Source: Mesorhizobium sp. (GTDB taxonomy: Bacteria > Pseudomonadota > Alphaproteobacteria > Rhizobiales > Rhizobiaceae). From it: DNA of 64,000 nt. The position numbers and the translations under genes were made by a program. Below, piece after piece: positions 28,946-38,215 of the stretch (its first letter is position 1; the number at the start of each line of letters is the position of its first letter). The stretch is from assembly GCF_024710845.1 (NCBI RefSeq), contig NZ_JANJTZ010000054.1:18570-82569 (forward strand). Reading direction: 5' to 3'. The notes under the pieces are model-generated. The model saw only the letters and a list, made by a program, of their open reading frames with translations. It was not told the origin of the DNA and ran no database searches.

Positions 28946-31900
28946 ATGTCCGATCACACCCCCGCCACCGGTGGTTCGACCGCCCTCTTCATCCGCCGTC
29001 CGGTCTTCGCCTTCGTCATCAACGTGCTGATCATCGTCGCCGGGCTGGCGGCTTTCCTGGCGGTCGAAATCCGCGAGCTGCCGGACGTCGACAGCCCCGT
29101 CGTCACGATCGACACGACCTTCTCCGGCGCATCGGCCGAGACGATCGACCGCGAGCTCACCTCGACCCTCGAAGGCGCCGTCTCGCGCGTGTCGGGCGTC
29201 AAGGCCATCTCGTCCTCGTCCTCGTTCGGCCGCAGCCGCGTGACGGTCGAGTTCAACGACGACGTCAATCTCGATGTCGCAGCCTCCGACATGCGCGACG
29301 CGATCAGCCGGGTCCAGAACGACCTGCCCGAGGACGCCGACGTGCCGCGCATCGTCAAGGCCGACGCCAACGCCAACGCCGTGATGCGGCTTGCCGTGAC
29401 GTCGGACACGATGCCGATCCAGGACCTGACGGTGTTCGTGGAGGACCAGATCGTCGACGCGCTTTCGGCCGTGCCCGGGGTCGCCGACGTCCAGGTCTTC
29501 GGCGACCGTGCGAAGATCTTCCGGGTGGACATCAACCAGGCCCGTCTGTCCGCCCTCGGACTGACGATCGCCGATGTGCGCGGCGCGCTTGCCTCGGTTG
29601 CGTTCGACACGCCCGCGGGTTCGCTTACCAGCAACTCGCAGGATCTGGTCGTTCGCGCCACCGCGTCCGTCACCACTCCCGACCAGTTCGAGAACCTGGC
29701 CTTGGGCGACAAGGCGAACATGATCAGGCTGCGCGACGTGGCGACCGTCACGCTGGGCGCCGACATCGGCCAGTCGGCACTGCGCGCCAACGGCAAGACC
29801 GGTGTCGGCCTCGGCATCATCCGGCAGGCGCAATCGAATACGCTGCGCATCTCCGAGGGAGTGCGCGAAGCGGTCGACAAATTGTCGGAGTCGCTCCCGC
29901 CGGGCGTCGAGATCCGCATCACCAGCGACGACGCCGTCTTCGTCGACGGTGCGATCCACGAGGTCGAGATCGCGCTCGGCCTGTCGGTATCGCTGGTGCT
30001 GCTGGTCATCTACCTATTCCTGCGCGACTGGCGCGCGACCCTCATTCCCGGCATGTCGCTGCCGGTCGCGCTGATCGGCACGCTGGCGGCGATCTATCTA
30101 GCCGGCTTCTCCGTCAACATCCTCACGCTCTTGGCACTCGTGCTCGCCACGGGCCTCGTCGTCGACGACGCCATCGTGGTGCTGGAGAACATCGTGCGCC
30201 GTCGCAATGAGGGCATGGGGCCGCGCGCCGCCGCCGTGCTCGGAACGCAGGAGGTGTTCTTCGCCGTCATCGCGACGACCGCGACGCTCGTCGCCGTGTT
30301 CGTGCCGCTGTCGTTCCTTCCCGGGCAGACCGGCGGCCTGTTCCGCGAATTCGGTTTCGTGCTGGCGATCTCGGTCATCCTGTCGGCCGTCGTGGCGCTG
30401 TCGCTCTGCCCGATGCTCGCCTCGCGCATGCTGCGCGCCCACACCCACGAGGAGGACACCGGCATCCTCGGACGCATCGGCGCTGCGCTCGCCGGTCTCT
30501 ACCATCGGATCTTGAGCGCCTGTCTGAACGCGCCGCTGGTCGTCGTGCTCGTCTCGTTACTGTTCGGCGCGGCCGCCTGGGGCGTTTCCGGCGCCATCAA
30601 GTCCGAGCTGACCCCGCCCGAGGACCGTTCGGTGATGTTCCTGCGCATCAGCGCGCCGCAGGGCGTGTCGATCGACTATCTCGGCCAGCGCATCACGGAA
30701 ATCGAACGGCTGCTTCAGCCTCTGCGCGACAGCGGAGAACTCACCAACACGTTCGGCATCGCCGGCTCGCAGGGCTCCTCCAACAGCGGGTTCCTGGTGG
30801 TGACGCTGGCACCCTGGCAGGAGCGCGAGCGCACCCAGCAGCAGATCGTCGCGGAGATCGAGCAGCTGGTGGTCAAGGTGCCGGGCGTGCGCGCCTTCGC
30901 CAACCAGCCGAACAGCCTCGGCATCCGCGGGGCCGGCAGCGGGTTGCAGTTCGCCATCGCCGGCAGGAGTTATGCCGAACTCGGCGCCGCCGCCCAGGCG
31001 ATCGTCGCCGAGATGGAGAAGGATCCGCGTTTCAACCAGCCGCGCCTGTCGCAGGACACGACCCAGCCGCAGCTTTCGGTCGAGATCGACCGCGAGCGTG
31101 CCTCGGACCTCGGCATCGACATCACCGGTCTCGCCGAGGCGATGCAGGCGATGCTCGACGGCCGCGAGGTCGGTTCCGTCTTCATCGAGGACCGCAGCTT
31201 CGACGTGAAGCTCGTTTCCACGACGAATCCGATCAACGATCCGACCGATCTGGAGAGCATCTTCCTCAAGACGCGCGACGGCCGCTTCGTGCCGATGTCG
31301 ACGATCGCGACGCTGACGGAACGCGCAGTGCCGCCGTCGCTGTCGCGCGAACAGCAATTGCGTGCGGTGGCGATCACCGCCGGATTGAAATCGGACTTTG
31401 CGCTTGGCGAAGCCTACGAGGTCGCGCAGGAGATCGCCGCCCCGCATCTGCCGGCCGGAGCCCGCATCATCCCGCTTGCCGAGACAGCGACGCTGGGCGA
31501 GTCGGCCGGGTCGATGTTCACCACCTTCGGCTTCGCCATCGTGATCATCCTCTTGGTGCTTGCCGCCCAGTTCGAGAGCTTCGTCAGTGCGATCATCATC
31601 ATGGCGACGGTGCCGCTGGGCCTCGCCTGCGCCATCTTCGCCATGCTCCTGACCGGCACCAGCCTCAACGTCTACAGCCAGATCGGCCTCGTGCTATTGG
31701 TGGGCATCATGGCCAAGAACGGCATCCTGATCGTCGAGTTCGCCAACCAGTTGCGCGACCGCGGACAGGGGGTGCGCGAGGCCATCGAGAACGCGGCGAA
31801 CATCCGCTTGCGGCCGGTCGTGATGACGATGATCTGCACGATCCTCGGCGGCCTGCCGCTGATCCTCGCCAGCGGCGCCGGCGCCGAAGCGCGCATCTCG

Positions 31901-32080
31901 CTCGGCTGGGTCATCGTCGGCGGGCTTGGCCTCGCCACCGTATCGACGCTGTTCCTGACGCCGGTCGCCTATCTCCTGCTCGGCCGGTTCGTGACGCCCA
32001 ATGTCGAGAATGTGAAACGGCTATCGCGCGAACTCGACGAGGCGGAAGCGCTGGAGGAGCGCCTGTCTCCGGCGGAGTAG
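28946..32080 (+). CDS. RND family efflux pump, inner-membrane transporter (HAE1-like)
   Basis: Proton-driven trimeric exporter of 1,044 residues. Typical RND layout: first helix after FIRRPVFAFVINVLIIVAG, periplasmic porter domain, TM2-6 with the proton-relay GLVVDDAIVVLENI (paired aspartates), second porter domain from GAAAWGVSGAIKSELTPPEDRSVMF, and TM8-12 with GIMAKNGILIVEFANQ (relay Lys). It may export drugs or small hydrophobic compounds; specificity cannot be told. It forms a two-gene unit with the adaptor, and an outer-membrane channel must come from elsewhere. Confidence 0.94.
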   Translation: MSDHTPATGGSTALFIRRPVFAFVINVLIIVAGLAAFLAVEIRELPDVDSPVVTIDTTFSGASAETIDRELTSTLEGAVSRVSGVKAISSSSSFGRSRVTVEFNDDVNLDVAASDMRDAISRVQNDLPEDADVPRIVKADANANAVMRLAVTSDTMPIQDLTVFVEDQIVDALSAVPGVADVQVFGDRAKIFRVDINQARLSALGLTIADVRGALASVAFDTPAGSLTSNSQDLVVRATASVTTPDQFENLALGDKANMIRLRDVATVTLGADIGQSALRANGKTGVGLGIIRQAQSNTLRISEGVREAVDKLSESLPPGVEIRITSDDAVFVDGAIHEVEIALGLSVSLVLLVIYLFLRDWRATLIPGMSLPVALIGTLAAIYLAGFSVNILTLLALVLATGLVVDDAIVVLENIVRRRNEGMGPRAAAVLGTQEVFFAVIATTATLVAVFVPLSFLPGQTGGLFREFGFVLAISVILSAVVALSLCPMLASRMLRAHTHEEDTGILGRIGAALAGLYHRILSACLNAPLVVVLVSLLFGAAAWGVSGAIKSELTPPEDRSVMFLRISAPQGVSIDYLGQRITEIERLLQPLRDSGELTNTFGIAGSQGSSNSGFLVVTLAPWQERERTQQQIVAEIEQLVVKVPGVRAFANQPNSLGIRGAGSGLQFAIAGRSYAELGAAAQAIVAEMEKDPRFNQPRLSQDTTQPQLSVEIDRERASDLGIDITGLAEAMQAMLDGREVGSVFIEDRSFDVKLVSTTNPINDPTDLESIFLKTRDGRFVPMSTIATLTERAVPPSLSREQQLRAVAITAGLKSDFALGEAYEVAQEIAAPHLPAGARIIPLAETATLGESAGSMFTTFGFAIVIILLVLAAQFESFVSAIIIMATVPLGLACAIFAMLLTGTSLNVYSQIGLVLLVGIMAKNGILIVEFANQLRDRGQGVREAIENAANIRLRPVVMTMICTILGGLPLILASGAGAEARISLGWVIVGGLGLATVSTLFLTPVAYLLLGRFVTPNVENVKRLSRELDEAEALEERLSPAE

Positions 32081-32158
32081 AGAGACACGGATTTCCAACG
32101 ACGTTCCGGGGACGGCTGGTTGTAGGGAGTGGGCGCTGACATCCCACGCTTCCATTTG

Positions 32159-32311
32159 GCGCCGCCCCTCACCCGTACCCTCTCCCCGTAAGGACGGGGA
32201 GAGGGGGACGCCGCCGTGACGACTCTTTCTGCAAAGTTCGTCCAAGCACCAACCTGCGCGATCCCCTCTCCCCGTTGTTCACGGGGAGAGGGTACGGGTG
32301 AGGGGCGGCGC
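32159..32311. repeat. Large inverted repeat element with 30-base perfect arms
   Basis: The arms 32159-32188 and 32282-32311 are exact reverse complements over 30 bases (beginning GCGCCGCCCCTCACCCGTAC), separated by 93 bases. Each arm also carries an inner hairpin: CCTCTCCCCG/CGGGGAGAGG around TAAGGA on the left, and CTCTCCCCG/CGGGGAGAG around TTGTTCA on the right. It looks like two copies of one intergenic repeat in opposite orientation. It fills the 302-base gap 32081-32382 between two convergent units, where it could also help end transcription from both sides. Confidence 0.85.
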
Positions 32312-32331
32312 TGACGGGAGGCCGCGAAACG

Positions 32332-32363
32332 AAAAAAAAGCCGCGCCGGTTGTCCGGCGCGGC
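32332..32363 (-). terminator. Rho-independent terminator of the ABC/acyl-CoA synthetase operon
   Basis: On the minus strand, GCCGCGCCGG and CCGGCGCGGC form a perfect 10-base stem with a four-base loop (32340-32363) followed directly by eight U residues (A-run 32332-32339 on the plus strand), 20 bases after the stop of the binding-protein gene. Confidence 0.93.
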
Positions 32364-32382
32364 CCTTTCCGTTTCAGTCAGA

Positions 32383-33564
32383 TCACTGCGACTTGGTCGG
32401 ATCGACGCGGCCGATCTCCACCCACTTGCCGCCCTGGATCTGCGAGATGAAGATCAGGTCGCCGCCCTGGTGGTCGTTGGGGCCGTATTTGACCGGAACG
32501 TCGCCCGAGATCACGTCGGTGTATTCGAGGCTTTCCATGCCCTTCTGGAAGCTCTCGGCCGTCAGGTCCTTGCCTGCCGCCTCGAGCGCCTTGAGCAGCG
32601 TGTTGGCCGCGCCGTAGCCGAGGATGGCCGCGGTGCCCGCCGGTTCGCCGGTCTTGGCCTGATATTTTTCGGCCCAGGCCTTCACGTCGGGATTGTCCAT
32701 GCGGGCTTCGTGGTCGGTCCAGCCGGCCGCCGCATAATATCCTTCGGTGACGCCTTCCGGCACCTTCGCAACGGCAGTGTTGAACCCGGCCGAGGAGCCG
32801 ATGAAGGACACGTTCGTCCAGCCGAGCTTCTTGGCGGTGGCATAGGCGACGATCGTCTGGCGCACGCCGATGGCGGTGGCGACGATGTCGCACTTGGCAT
32901 CGCGCAGCTTGGAGATCGTGCCGACGAAATCCTGCTCGTCCGGCTTGTGCGTCGTCTCCGCGGCGAAGGTCAGGCCGAGAGCAACCGTCTCCTCCTTGGT
33001 GCCTTCGTAGACTTCGAGGCCGAAATCGGTCGGCAGGTACATGGCGCAGACGTTCTTGGCGCCCTTCTCCTTGGCGAGATGGCGCACGCCCGCGCGCATC
33101 TGGTCGTAGTAGGACGAGAAGCCGGCATACTTGTAGGTGATGTCGCCTTCGAGCATCTGCCGGGCAGCGGTCAATGGTCCGACATTAGCAACCTGCTTGG
33201 ACTGCATCAGCGGGAAGCCGGCGATGTTGTGCGGCGTGCCGAGGTTGAGGATCATCGCGAACACCTTGTCCGAGTTGATCAGCTTGTTGAAGTTCTGCAC
33301 TGCCTTCGGCACCTGGTAGCCGTGGTCCTCTACGACGAAGCGGATCTTGCGGCCGTGGATGCCGCCCTTCTCGTTGACCTCGTCGAACATGAGTTGGGCG
33401 GACTTGATCGCGCCGACGTTGAAGGCGGCGAAGATGCCGGACAGATCGCCGTTCGAGCCGATGACGATCTCCGTGTCGGTGACGCCCTGCGTCGCGAACG
33501 ACGCCGAACTCATGCCGAGCGCAAGGCCGGCGGCAAGTATGGAAGCCTTGAGTGACGTTTTCAT
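32383..33564 (-). CDS. Branched-chain-amino-acid-type ABC transporter substrate-binding protein (LivK-like)
   Basis: Periplasmic binding protein, 393 residues, Sec signal peptide MKTSLKASILAAGLALGMSSASFA. Type I periplasmic fold (peripla_BP_6) with IVIGSNGDLSGIFAAFNVGAIKSAQLMFDEVNEKGGIHGRKI. It is the last gene of the LivHMGF-like operon, ahead of a strong terminator. The acyl-CoA synthetase gene lies between it and the ATPases. Family members bind amino acids but also aromatic acids, fatty acids, urea and amides; context favours a carboxylic acid, as inference. Confidence 0.92.
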   Translation of the reverse strand: MKTSLKASILAAGLALGMSSASFATQGVTDTEIVIGSNGDLSGIFAAFNVGAIKSAQLMFDEVNEKGGIHGRKIRFVVEDHGYQVPKAVQNFNKLINSDKVFAMILNLGTPHNIAGFPLMQSKQVANVGPLTAARQMLEGDITYKYAGFSSYYDQMRAGVRHLAKEKGAKNVCAMYLPTDFGLEVYEGTKEETVALGLTFAAETTHKPDEQDFVGTISKLRDAKCDIVATAIGVRQTIVAYATAKKLGWTNVSFIGSSAGFNTAVAKVPEGVTEGYYAAAGWTDHEARMDNPDVKAWAEKYQAKTGEPAGTAAILGYGAANTLLKALEAAGKDLTAESFQKGMESLEYTDVISGDVPVKYGPNDHQGGDLIFISQIQGGKWVEIGRVDPTKSQ

Positions 33565-33594
33565 TTTTTCTCCTCCTGGTTTTCTTATCCCGAG

Positions 33595-35496
33595 CTATCC
33601 GGCATCCTTGCCGTACATCTCGTCGATCAGCTTCTTGTGTTTCGTCTCAACGAAGCTGCGTTTCAGCTTCATCGTGGCTGTCAGTTCCTCATCCTCTGCG
33701 GTCAACAGCACATCGATCAAGCGGAAATCCTTGATTTGCTCGACCCGGGCGAACTCCCGGTTCGTTTCCTCGATCACCCCTCCGATCAGGTCACGCACTT
33801 CCCTGGTGGCGCATAGCGAGCGGAAGTCGGAGAACGGCACCTTGTTGTCCTGCGCGAACTTCTCGACGTTCTCCTGGTCGATCATGACGAGGCAGGAGAG
33901 GAACTTGCGCTTGTCGCCGATGACCACCGCGTCGGAGATGTAGGGCGAGAACTTCAGCCGGTTCTCGATTTCCGCCGGGGTGATGTTCTTGCCGCCGGCG
34001 GTGATGATGATGTCCTTGGCGCGACCGGTGATCGTGAGGAAGCCCTCGTTGTCGATGCGCCCAACGTCGCCGGTCTTCAGCCAGCCATCCTCCGTCACCG
34101 TCTCGGCCGTCTTCTCCGGCCTTTTCCAGTAGCCCTTGAAGACGTTGGCGCCGCGATAGAGGATTTCGCCGTCCGGCGCGATCCTGACCTCGCCGCCCGG
34201 CACCACCTTGCCGATGCTGCCTGTCTTGTAGTCGTCCATGACGTTGACCGAGATGACGCCCGAGCTCTCGGTCATGCCGTAGCCCTCGAGCACCGGAACG
34301 CCGACCGCGCGGTACCAGCGCAGGAGATCGGGTGAGATTGGTGCCGCGCCCGTGGTTCCGCGACGCAGCCTGTCGAGGCCGATCATCCGGCGCAGGTTCT
34401 TCAGCACCGCGAAGTCCCAGAACGCATAGGCGAGCTGCGTCCCGAGCGGCACCGGCCTGCCCTCCTCCATCAGCCCTGCCCGCTTCATGCCGGTCGCAAG
34501 CGCCATGCGGTAGGACAGCTTGCCGAGCCTAGTCGCCTCGTTCGACATGATGGTGATGCGCGAATAGACCTTTTCCCAGACGCGCGGCACCGCGGTGAAG
34601 ACGTGCGGCGACACCTCGCGCACATTGTCGAACACCGTCTCCGGGCTTTCGGCGAAGTTCACCGTCGAGCCGAACCCGATCGGGATGAAGGCGGTGATCA
34701 GGCGTTCGAGGATGTGGCACAGCGGCAGGAAGCAGACCTGCTCGTCGGCCTCCGTCACCGGCAGCGTCGTCGCCGCGCCGATGATCGAGACGATGATGTT
34801 CTCGTGGCTGATCATCGCCCCTTTGGGCGGGCCCGTCGTGCCGGACGTATAGACGAGGATCGCGGTGTCCTTCGCGGACGAATTCGCGATCTCTTCCTCG
34901 AACCGGTTCGGGTTCTGCTTCAGGAATTCGCGCCCGATCCGGTAGAGGTCGTCGAGGAAGATGACGCGGTCGTCGGAGAAGCCGTGCAGGCCTTCGCGGT
35001 CGAAGACGATCACCCAGGCGAGGCCCGGCATCTCGTCGCGGACGGAGAGATACTTGTCCAGCTGCTCGTCATTCTCGACGAAGAGGAAGCGGCTGTCGGA
35101 ATCGTTGACGAGATATTTGAGCTGCGCCGCGGAATCGGTGGTGTAGACGCCCGACGCGATGCCGCCGACGCATTGCGTGCCGAGATCAGTGTAGAGCCAT
35201 TCCTTGTTGTCTTCCGACAGGATCGACACGACCTCGCCGCGCTTCAGACCGAGCGAGAGAAGTCCGAGCCCGATCAGGCGCGCATTGTCGTAGAACTCGG
35301 CCCAGGAATAGGACAGCCAGATGCCGTAGTCCTTCTCGCGATGCGCGATCTTCTGGCCGTATCGCTTGCAGCTTTCGCGGAACAGCTTCGGCAGCGTCTC
35401 GCAGCCGTCGAAGAAATAGGGCCCGCGCGACATATCCTCGTTGAAGCTGTGGCCGTTGAGCGTCCGCTGCGGCGGGATCTTTCCAACGACTGTCAT
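33595..35496 (-). CDS. AMP-forming acyl-CoA synthetase (long-chain-fatty-acid--CoA ligase family)
   Basis: Activates a carboxylic acid to its CoA thioester via an acyl-adenylate. 633 residues; P-loop ILVYTSGTTGPPKGAMISHENI near residue 215, the adenylate motif GYGMTESSG, the hinge region LKTGDVGRIDNEGFLTITGRAKDIIITAGGKNI, and a C-terminal catalytic-lysine area TATMKLKRSFVETKHKK. Its place inside the ABC transporter operon (31 bases after the LivF-like gene, 30 before the binding protein) suggests it activates the imported compound. It fits the LvaE role in a 4-hydroxy-acid scheme; chain length cannot be read. Confidence 0.93.
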   Translation of the reverse strand: MTVVGKIPPQRTLNGHSFNEDMSRGPYFFDGCETLPKLFRESCKRYGQKIAHREKDYGIWLSYSWAEFYDNARLIGLGLLSLGLKRGEVVSILSEDNKEWLYTDLGTQCVGGIASGVYTTDSAAQLKYLVNDSDSRFLFVENDEQLDKYLSVRDEMPGLAWVIVFDREGLHGFSDDRVIFLDDLYRIGREFLKQNPNRFEEEIANSSAKDTAILVYTSGTTGPPKGAMISHENIIVSIIGAATTLPVTEADEQVCFLPLCHILERLITAFIPIGFGSTVNFAESPETVFDNVREVSPHVFTAVPRVWEKVYSRITIMSNEATRLGKLSYRMALATGMKRAGLMEEGRPVPLGTQLAYAFWDFAVLKNLRRMIGLDRLRRGTTGAAPISPDLLRWYRAVGVPVLEGYGMTESSGVISVNVMDDYKTGSIGKVVPGGEVRIAPDGEILYRGANVFKGYWKRPEKTAETVTEDGWLKTGDVGRIDNEGFLTITGRAKDIIITAGGKNITPAEIENRLKFSPYISDAVVIGDKRKFLSCLVMIDQENVEKFAQDNKVPFSDFRSLCATREVRDLIGGVIEETNREFARVEQIKDFRLIDVLLTAEDEELTATMKLKRSFVETKHKKLIDEMYGKDAG

Positions 35497-35527
35497 GCCG
35501 GCCTCCCTTTCCTCATCTCTCCGTTCC

Positions 35528-36337
35528 TCATCTCCATGTCTTCTTCTGCTTCCAGCGCTTCTGGCCGCGCTGGGTCTCGCCCTGGACGCCGAGATAGAAT
35601 TCCTGAACGTCCTTCGACGCGAGCAGCCGCGCCGACGTGTCCGCCATGACGATGCGGCCGAGTTCCATGACGTAGCCGTAGTCGGCCACTTCGAGCGCCA
35701 CCTTGGCGTTCTGCTCGACCAGCATCATCGTCACGCCCTGCTCGCGGTTGAGGCGCCGGATGATGGTGAAGATCTCCTTCACCAGGAGCGGCGAGAGGCC
35801 GAGGCTCGGCTCGTCGAGCAGCATCAGCTTCGGCCGCGCCATCAGGCCGCGCGCGATGGCCAGCATCTGCTGCTGGCCGCCCGACAGCGTGCCCGCCGCC
35901 TGGCGGCGCCGTTCGAGGAGGATCGGGAAATAGCCGTAGACCATCTCCTCGTCGGCCTTGATGCCCGCCTTGTCGCTGCGCACGTAGGAGCCCATCCTGA
36001 GGTTCTCCTCGACGGTGAGCAGCGGGAACACCTCGCGCCCTTCCGGCACGTGCACGATGCCGGCCTTGACGACCCGGTCGGGCTCTTCGCCGGCGATGTT
36101 GCGCCCGCCGTACCAGATCTCGCCCTTCTCGGGGTTCATCACGCCGGAGATGGTCTTGAGGAGGGTCGTCTTGCCGGCGCCGTTCGCGCCGAGCACGGTG
36201 ACGATCTGGCCCTGGCGCACCTCCAGGCTGACGCCGCGGATCGCCATGATCGGCCCGTAATAGCTCTCGAGATTGCGGATCGAGAGCACCGTTTCGGCGA
36301 CGGCCGCCGCCGGTTCGATCGCCTGCTGCAGCATCAT
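35528..36337 (-). CDS. ABC transporter ATPase, LivF-type
   Basis: One of two ATPases of the HAAT-family importer. 269 residues with Walker A GANGAGKTT, signature LSGGQQQM, Walker B LMLLDEPSLGL and H-loop MLVEQNAKVAL. The C-terminus is longer than in standard LivF, with a basic tail (GQKRWKQKKTWR) after QEFYLGV. It overlaps the LivG-type gene by four bases and is followed by the acyl-CoA synthetase. Confidence 0.93.
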   Translation of the reverse strand: MMLQQAIEPAAAVAETVLSIRNLESYYGPIMAIRGVSLEVRQGQIVTVLGANGAGKTTLLKTISGVMNPEKGEIWYGGRNIAGEEPDRVVKAGIVHVPEGREVFPLLTVEENLRMGSYVRSDKAGIKADEEMVYGYFPILLERRRQAAGTLSGGQQQMLAIARGLMARPKLMLLDEPSLGLSPLLVKEIFTIIRRLNREQGVTMMLVEQNAKVALEVADYGYVMELGRIVMADTSARLLASKDVQEFYLGVQGETQRGQKRWKQKKTWR

Positions 36338-37119
36338 GCGACCACCCTTTCGTTCTCGTCGGCGACGCCGATATAGGCCTCGATCACCTTGGGATGGTTC
36401 TGCACCTCCTGCGCCGTGCCGATCGCCAGCATCTTGCCGTCGGCGAGCGCCATGACGCGGTCCGACACCGCCGAGACGAGATGCATGTCGTGCTCGACCA
36501 TCAGCACGGTGACGCCCATCTGCGTCTTGATGTCCTCGACCCAGTAGGCGACGTCCTGCGTCTCCTCGACCGACAGGCCGGAGGCCGGTTCGTCGAGCAG
36601 GAGCAGGCGCGGTTCGATCGCGAGAGCCCGGCCCATCTCGACCACCTTGCGCACGCCGTAAGGCAGGCCGGCGATGTATTTCTCGCGGTAGGGCTGCAGG
36701 TCGAGGAAGTCGATGACCTTCTCCACCGCCTCGCGGTGCCGCCGCTCCTCGCGCCGCACGAAGGGCGTGAACAGTGTCTCGCTGAACAGGTTGCCGCGGC
36801 GATGGCGGTGGCGGCCGACCAGAAGGTTCTGCAGCACGGTCGCCTGCTCGAACAGTTCTATGTTCTGGAAGGTGCGCGCGATGCCGAGCCGCGCGATCTC
36901 GTGCGGCGCCTTGTTCAGGATGCTCTCGCCGGCAAAGCGGATGTCGCCGGCGACCGGGTCGTAGAAGCGCGACACGAGGTTGAACAGAGTCGACTTGCCG
37001 GCCCCGTTCGGCCCGACCAGCGCGAACACCTCTCCCTCCTCGACCGAGAAGGAGACGTTGTTGACGGCGGTGACGCCGCCGAACTTGAGGGTGACGTTCT
37101 CGACTTCCAGAAGGCTCAT
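36334..37119 (-). CDS. ABC transporter ATPase, LivG-type
   Basis: Second ATPase of the importer, 261 residues from the ATG at 37119 (MSLLEVENVTLKFGG); the track's longer start runs back into the permease gene. Walker A GPNGAGKST, Walker B RLLLLDEPASGL and H-loop MVEHDMHLV are intact. The signature motif is degenerate, LPYGVRKV where LSGGQ-type residues are normal, a variation known in LivG-like subunits. Four-base overlaps join it to genes on both sides. Confidence 0.92.
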   Translation of the reverse strand: MSLLEVENVTLKFGGVTAVNNVSFSVEEGEVFALVGPNGAGKSTLFNLVSRFYDPVAGDIRFAGESILNKAPHEIARLGIARTFQNIELFEQATVLQNLLVGRHRHRRGNLFSETLFTPFVRREERRHREAVEKVIDFLDLQPYREKYIAGLPYGVRKVVEMGRALAIEPRLLLLDEPASGLSVEETQDVAYWVEDIKTQMGVTVLMVEHDMHLVSAVSDRVMALADGKMLAIGTAQEVQNHPKVIEAYIGVADENERVVA

Positions 37120-38213
37120 CGCATCCGCTCCGTCTTGAGGTAGCTCCGCTGCCGGCGGAACATGTCGCGGCGGTAGAAGGGGAACAGTTCGAAATAGGTG
37201 CGGATCTTCAGCCACCGGCCGTAGATGCCCATCGGCTCGAACAGGATGAACAGGATCAGGATCGCGCCGAAGACGGCCGATTCCATGCCGGGGATGGCGA
37301 TGGAGGTACCGGTCAGTGCGCCTACCCCGTCGCGCACCCGGGCGATCGCCTGCGGCAGCAGCGCGATGACCACCGCGCCGAAGAAGGCGCCGTGGATCGA
37401 GCCAAGCCCGCCGATGACGATCATCAGCAGCATCTGGATCGAGATGATGATGGTGAAGGTCTCGTTGTTGAAGATGCCGGAAAAGTGCCCCATCAGCGCG
37501 CCGGCGAGCCCGGTGATCGCGGTGGAGATGCCGAACGCGACCGCCTTGGTGCGCGCCACGTTGACGCCCATCGCCTGCGCGGAGATTTCGGAATCGCGCA
37601 CCGCCGCGAACGAGCGGCCGAGCGGCGAGCGCAGGATGTTGCGGTAGGCGAGCACCACCAGCACGGTGACGAACAGGATCAGGCCGTAGAACCTGACCGG
37701 CGTGCCATAGCGGTCGAACTGGATGCCGAAGATGTCGATCGTCGGCGCGTAGAGCCCGTTGATGCCGCCGGTGAGCGGCTCGGCGATGACGATCAGGTCG
37801 TCGACCAGGATCGAGACGGCGAGCGTCCCGATCGCCAGATAGATGCCGTGCAGCTTCGATGTCGGGATCGCGAGAGCTACGCCCGAAAGTCCGGCGATGA
37901 CGCCGGCGAGCGGGAAGGACAGGATGAAGGGCAGACCCAGCTTCTCCTGCAGCAGCACGTTGGCGTAGCAGCCGACCGCGAGGAAGGCGGCATGGCCGAG
38001 GCTCGCCTGGCCGGTCTGCCCGACCAGGATCATCAGCCCCATCCCGGCGATCGCCCAGATCAGCACGTTTGTCATCTCGCCGATCGCGAAGTCCGACAGG
38101 ATGAAGGGCAGGACGATCATCAGCGCCAGCAGCGACAGGTACCAGAAGGCCTGCGCGCCATGCCGGAAGAGGTTGATGTCGGCGTCGTAGGTGGTCTTGA
38201 AGACGGTGCGCAT
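37116..38213 (-). CDS. ABC transporter permease, LivM-type
   Basis: Inner-membrane permease of 365 residues, about 9-10 hydrophobic segments. Family landmarks: WAIAGMGLMILVGQTGQASLGHAAFLAVGCYANVLL, the ATPase-docking region AVRDSEISAQAMGVNVARTKAVAFGIS, and MLLMIVIGGLGSIHGAFFGAVVI. The C-terminal 40 or so residues are hydrophilic and basic (PFYRRDMFRRQRSYLK). It pairs with the LivH-type permease two bases upstream. Confidence 0.93.
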   Translation of the reverse strand: MRTVFKTTYDADINLFRHGAQAFWYLSLLALMIVLPFILSDFAIGEMTNVLIWAIAGMGLMILVGQTGQASLGHAAFLAVGCYANVLLQEKLGLPFILSFPLAGVIAGLSGVALAIPTSKLHGIYLAIGTLAVSILVDDLIVIAEPLTGGINGLYAPTIDIFGIQFDRYGTPVRFYGLILFVTVLVVLAYRNILRSPLGRSFAAVRDSEISAQAMGVNVARTKAVAFGISTAITGLAGALMGHFSGIFNNETFTIIISIQMLLMIVIGGLGSIHGAFFGAVVIALLPQAIARVRDGVGALTGTSIAIPGMESAVFGAILILFILFEPMGIYGRWLKIRTYFELFPFYRRDMFRRQRSYLKTERMR

Positions 38214-38215
38214 GG

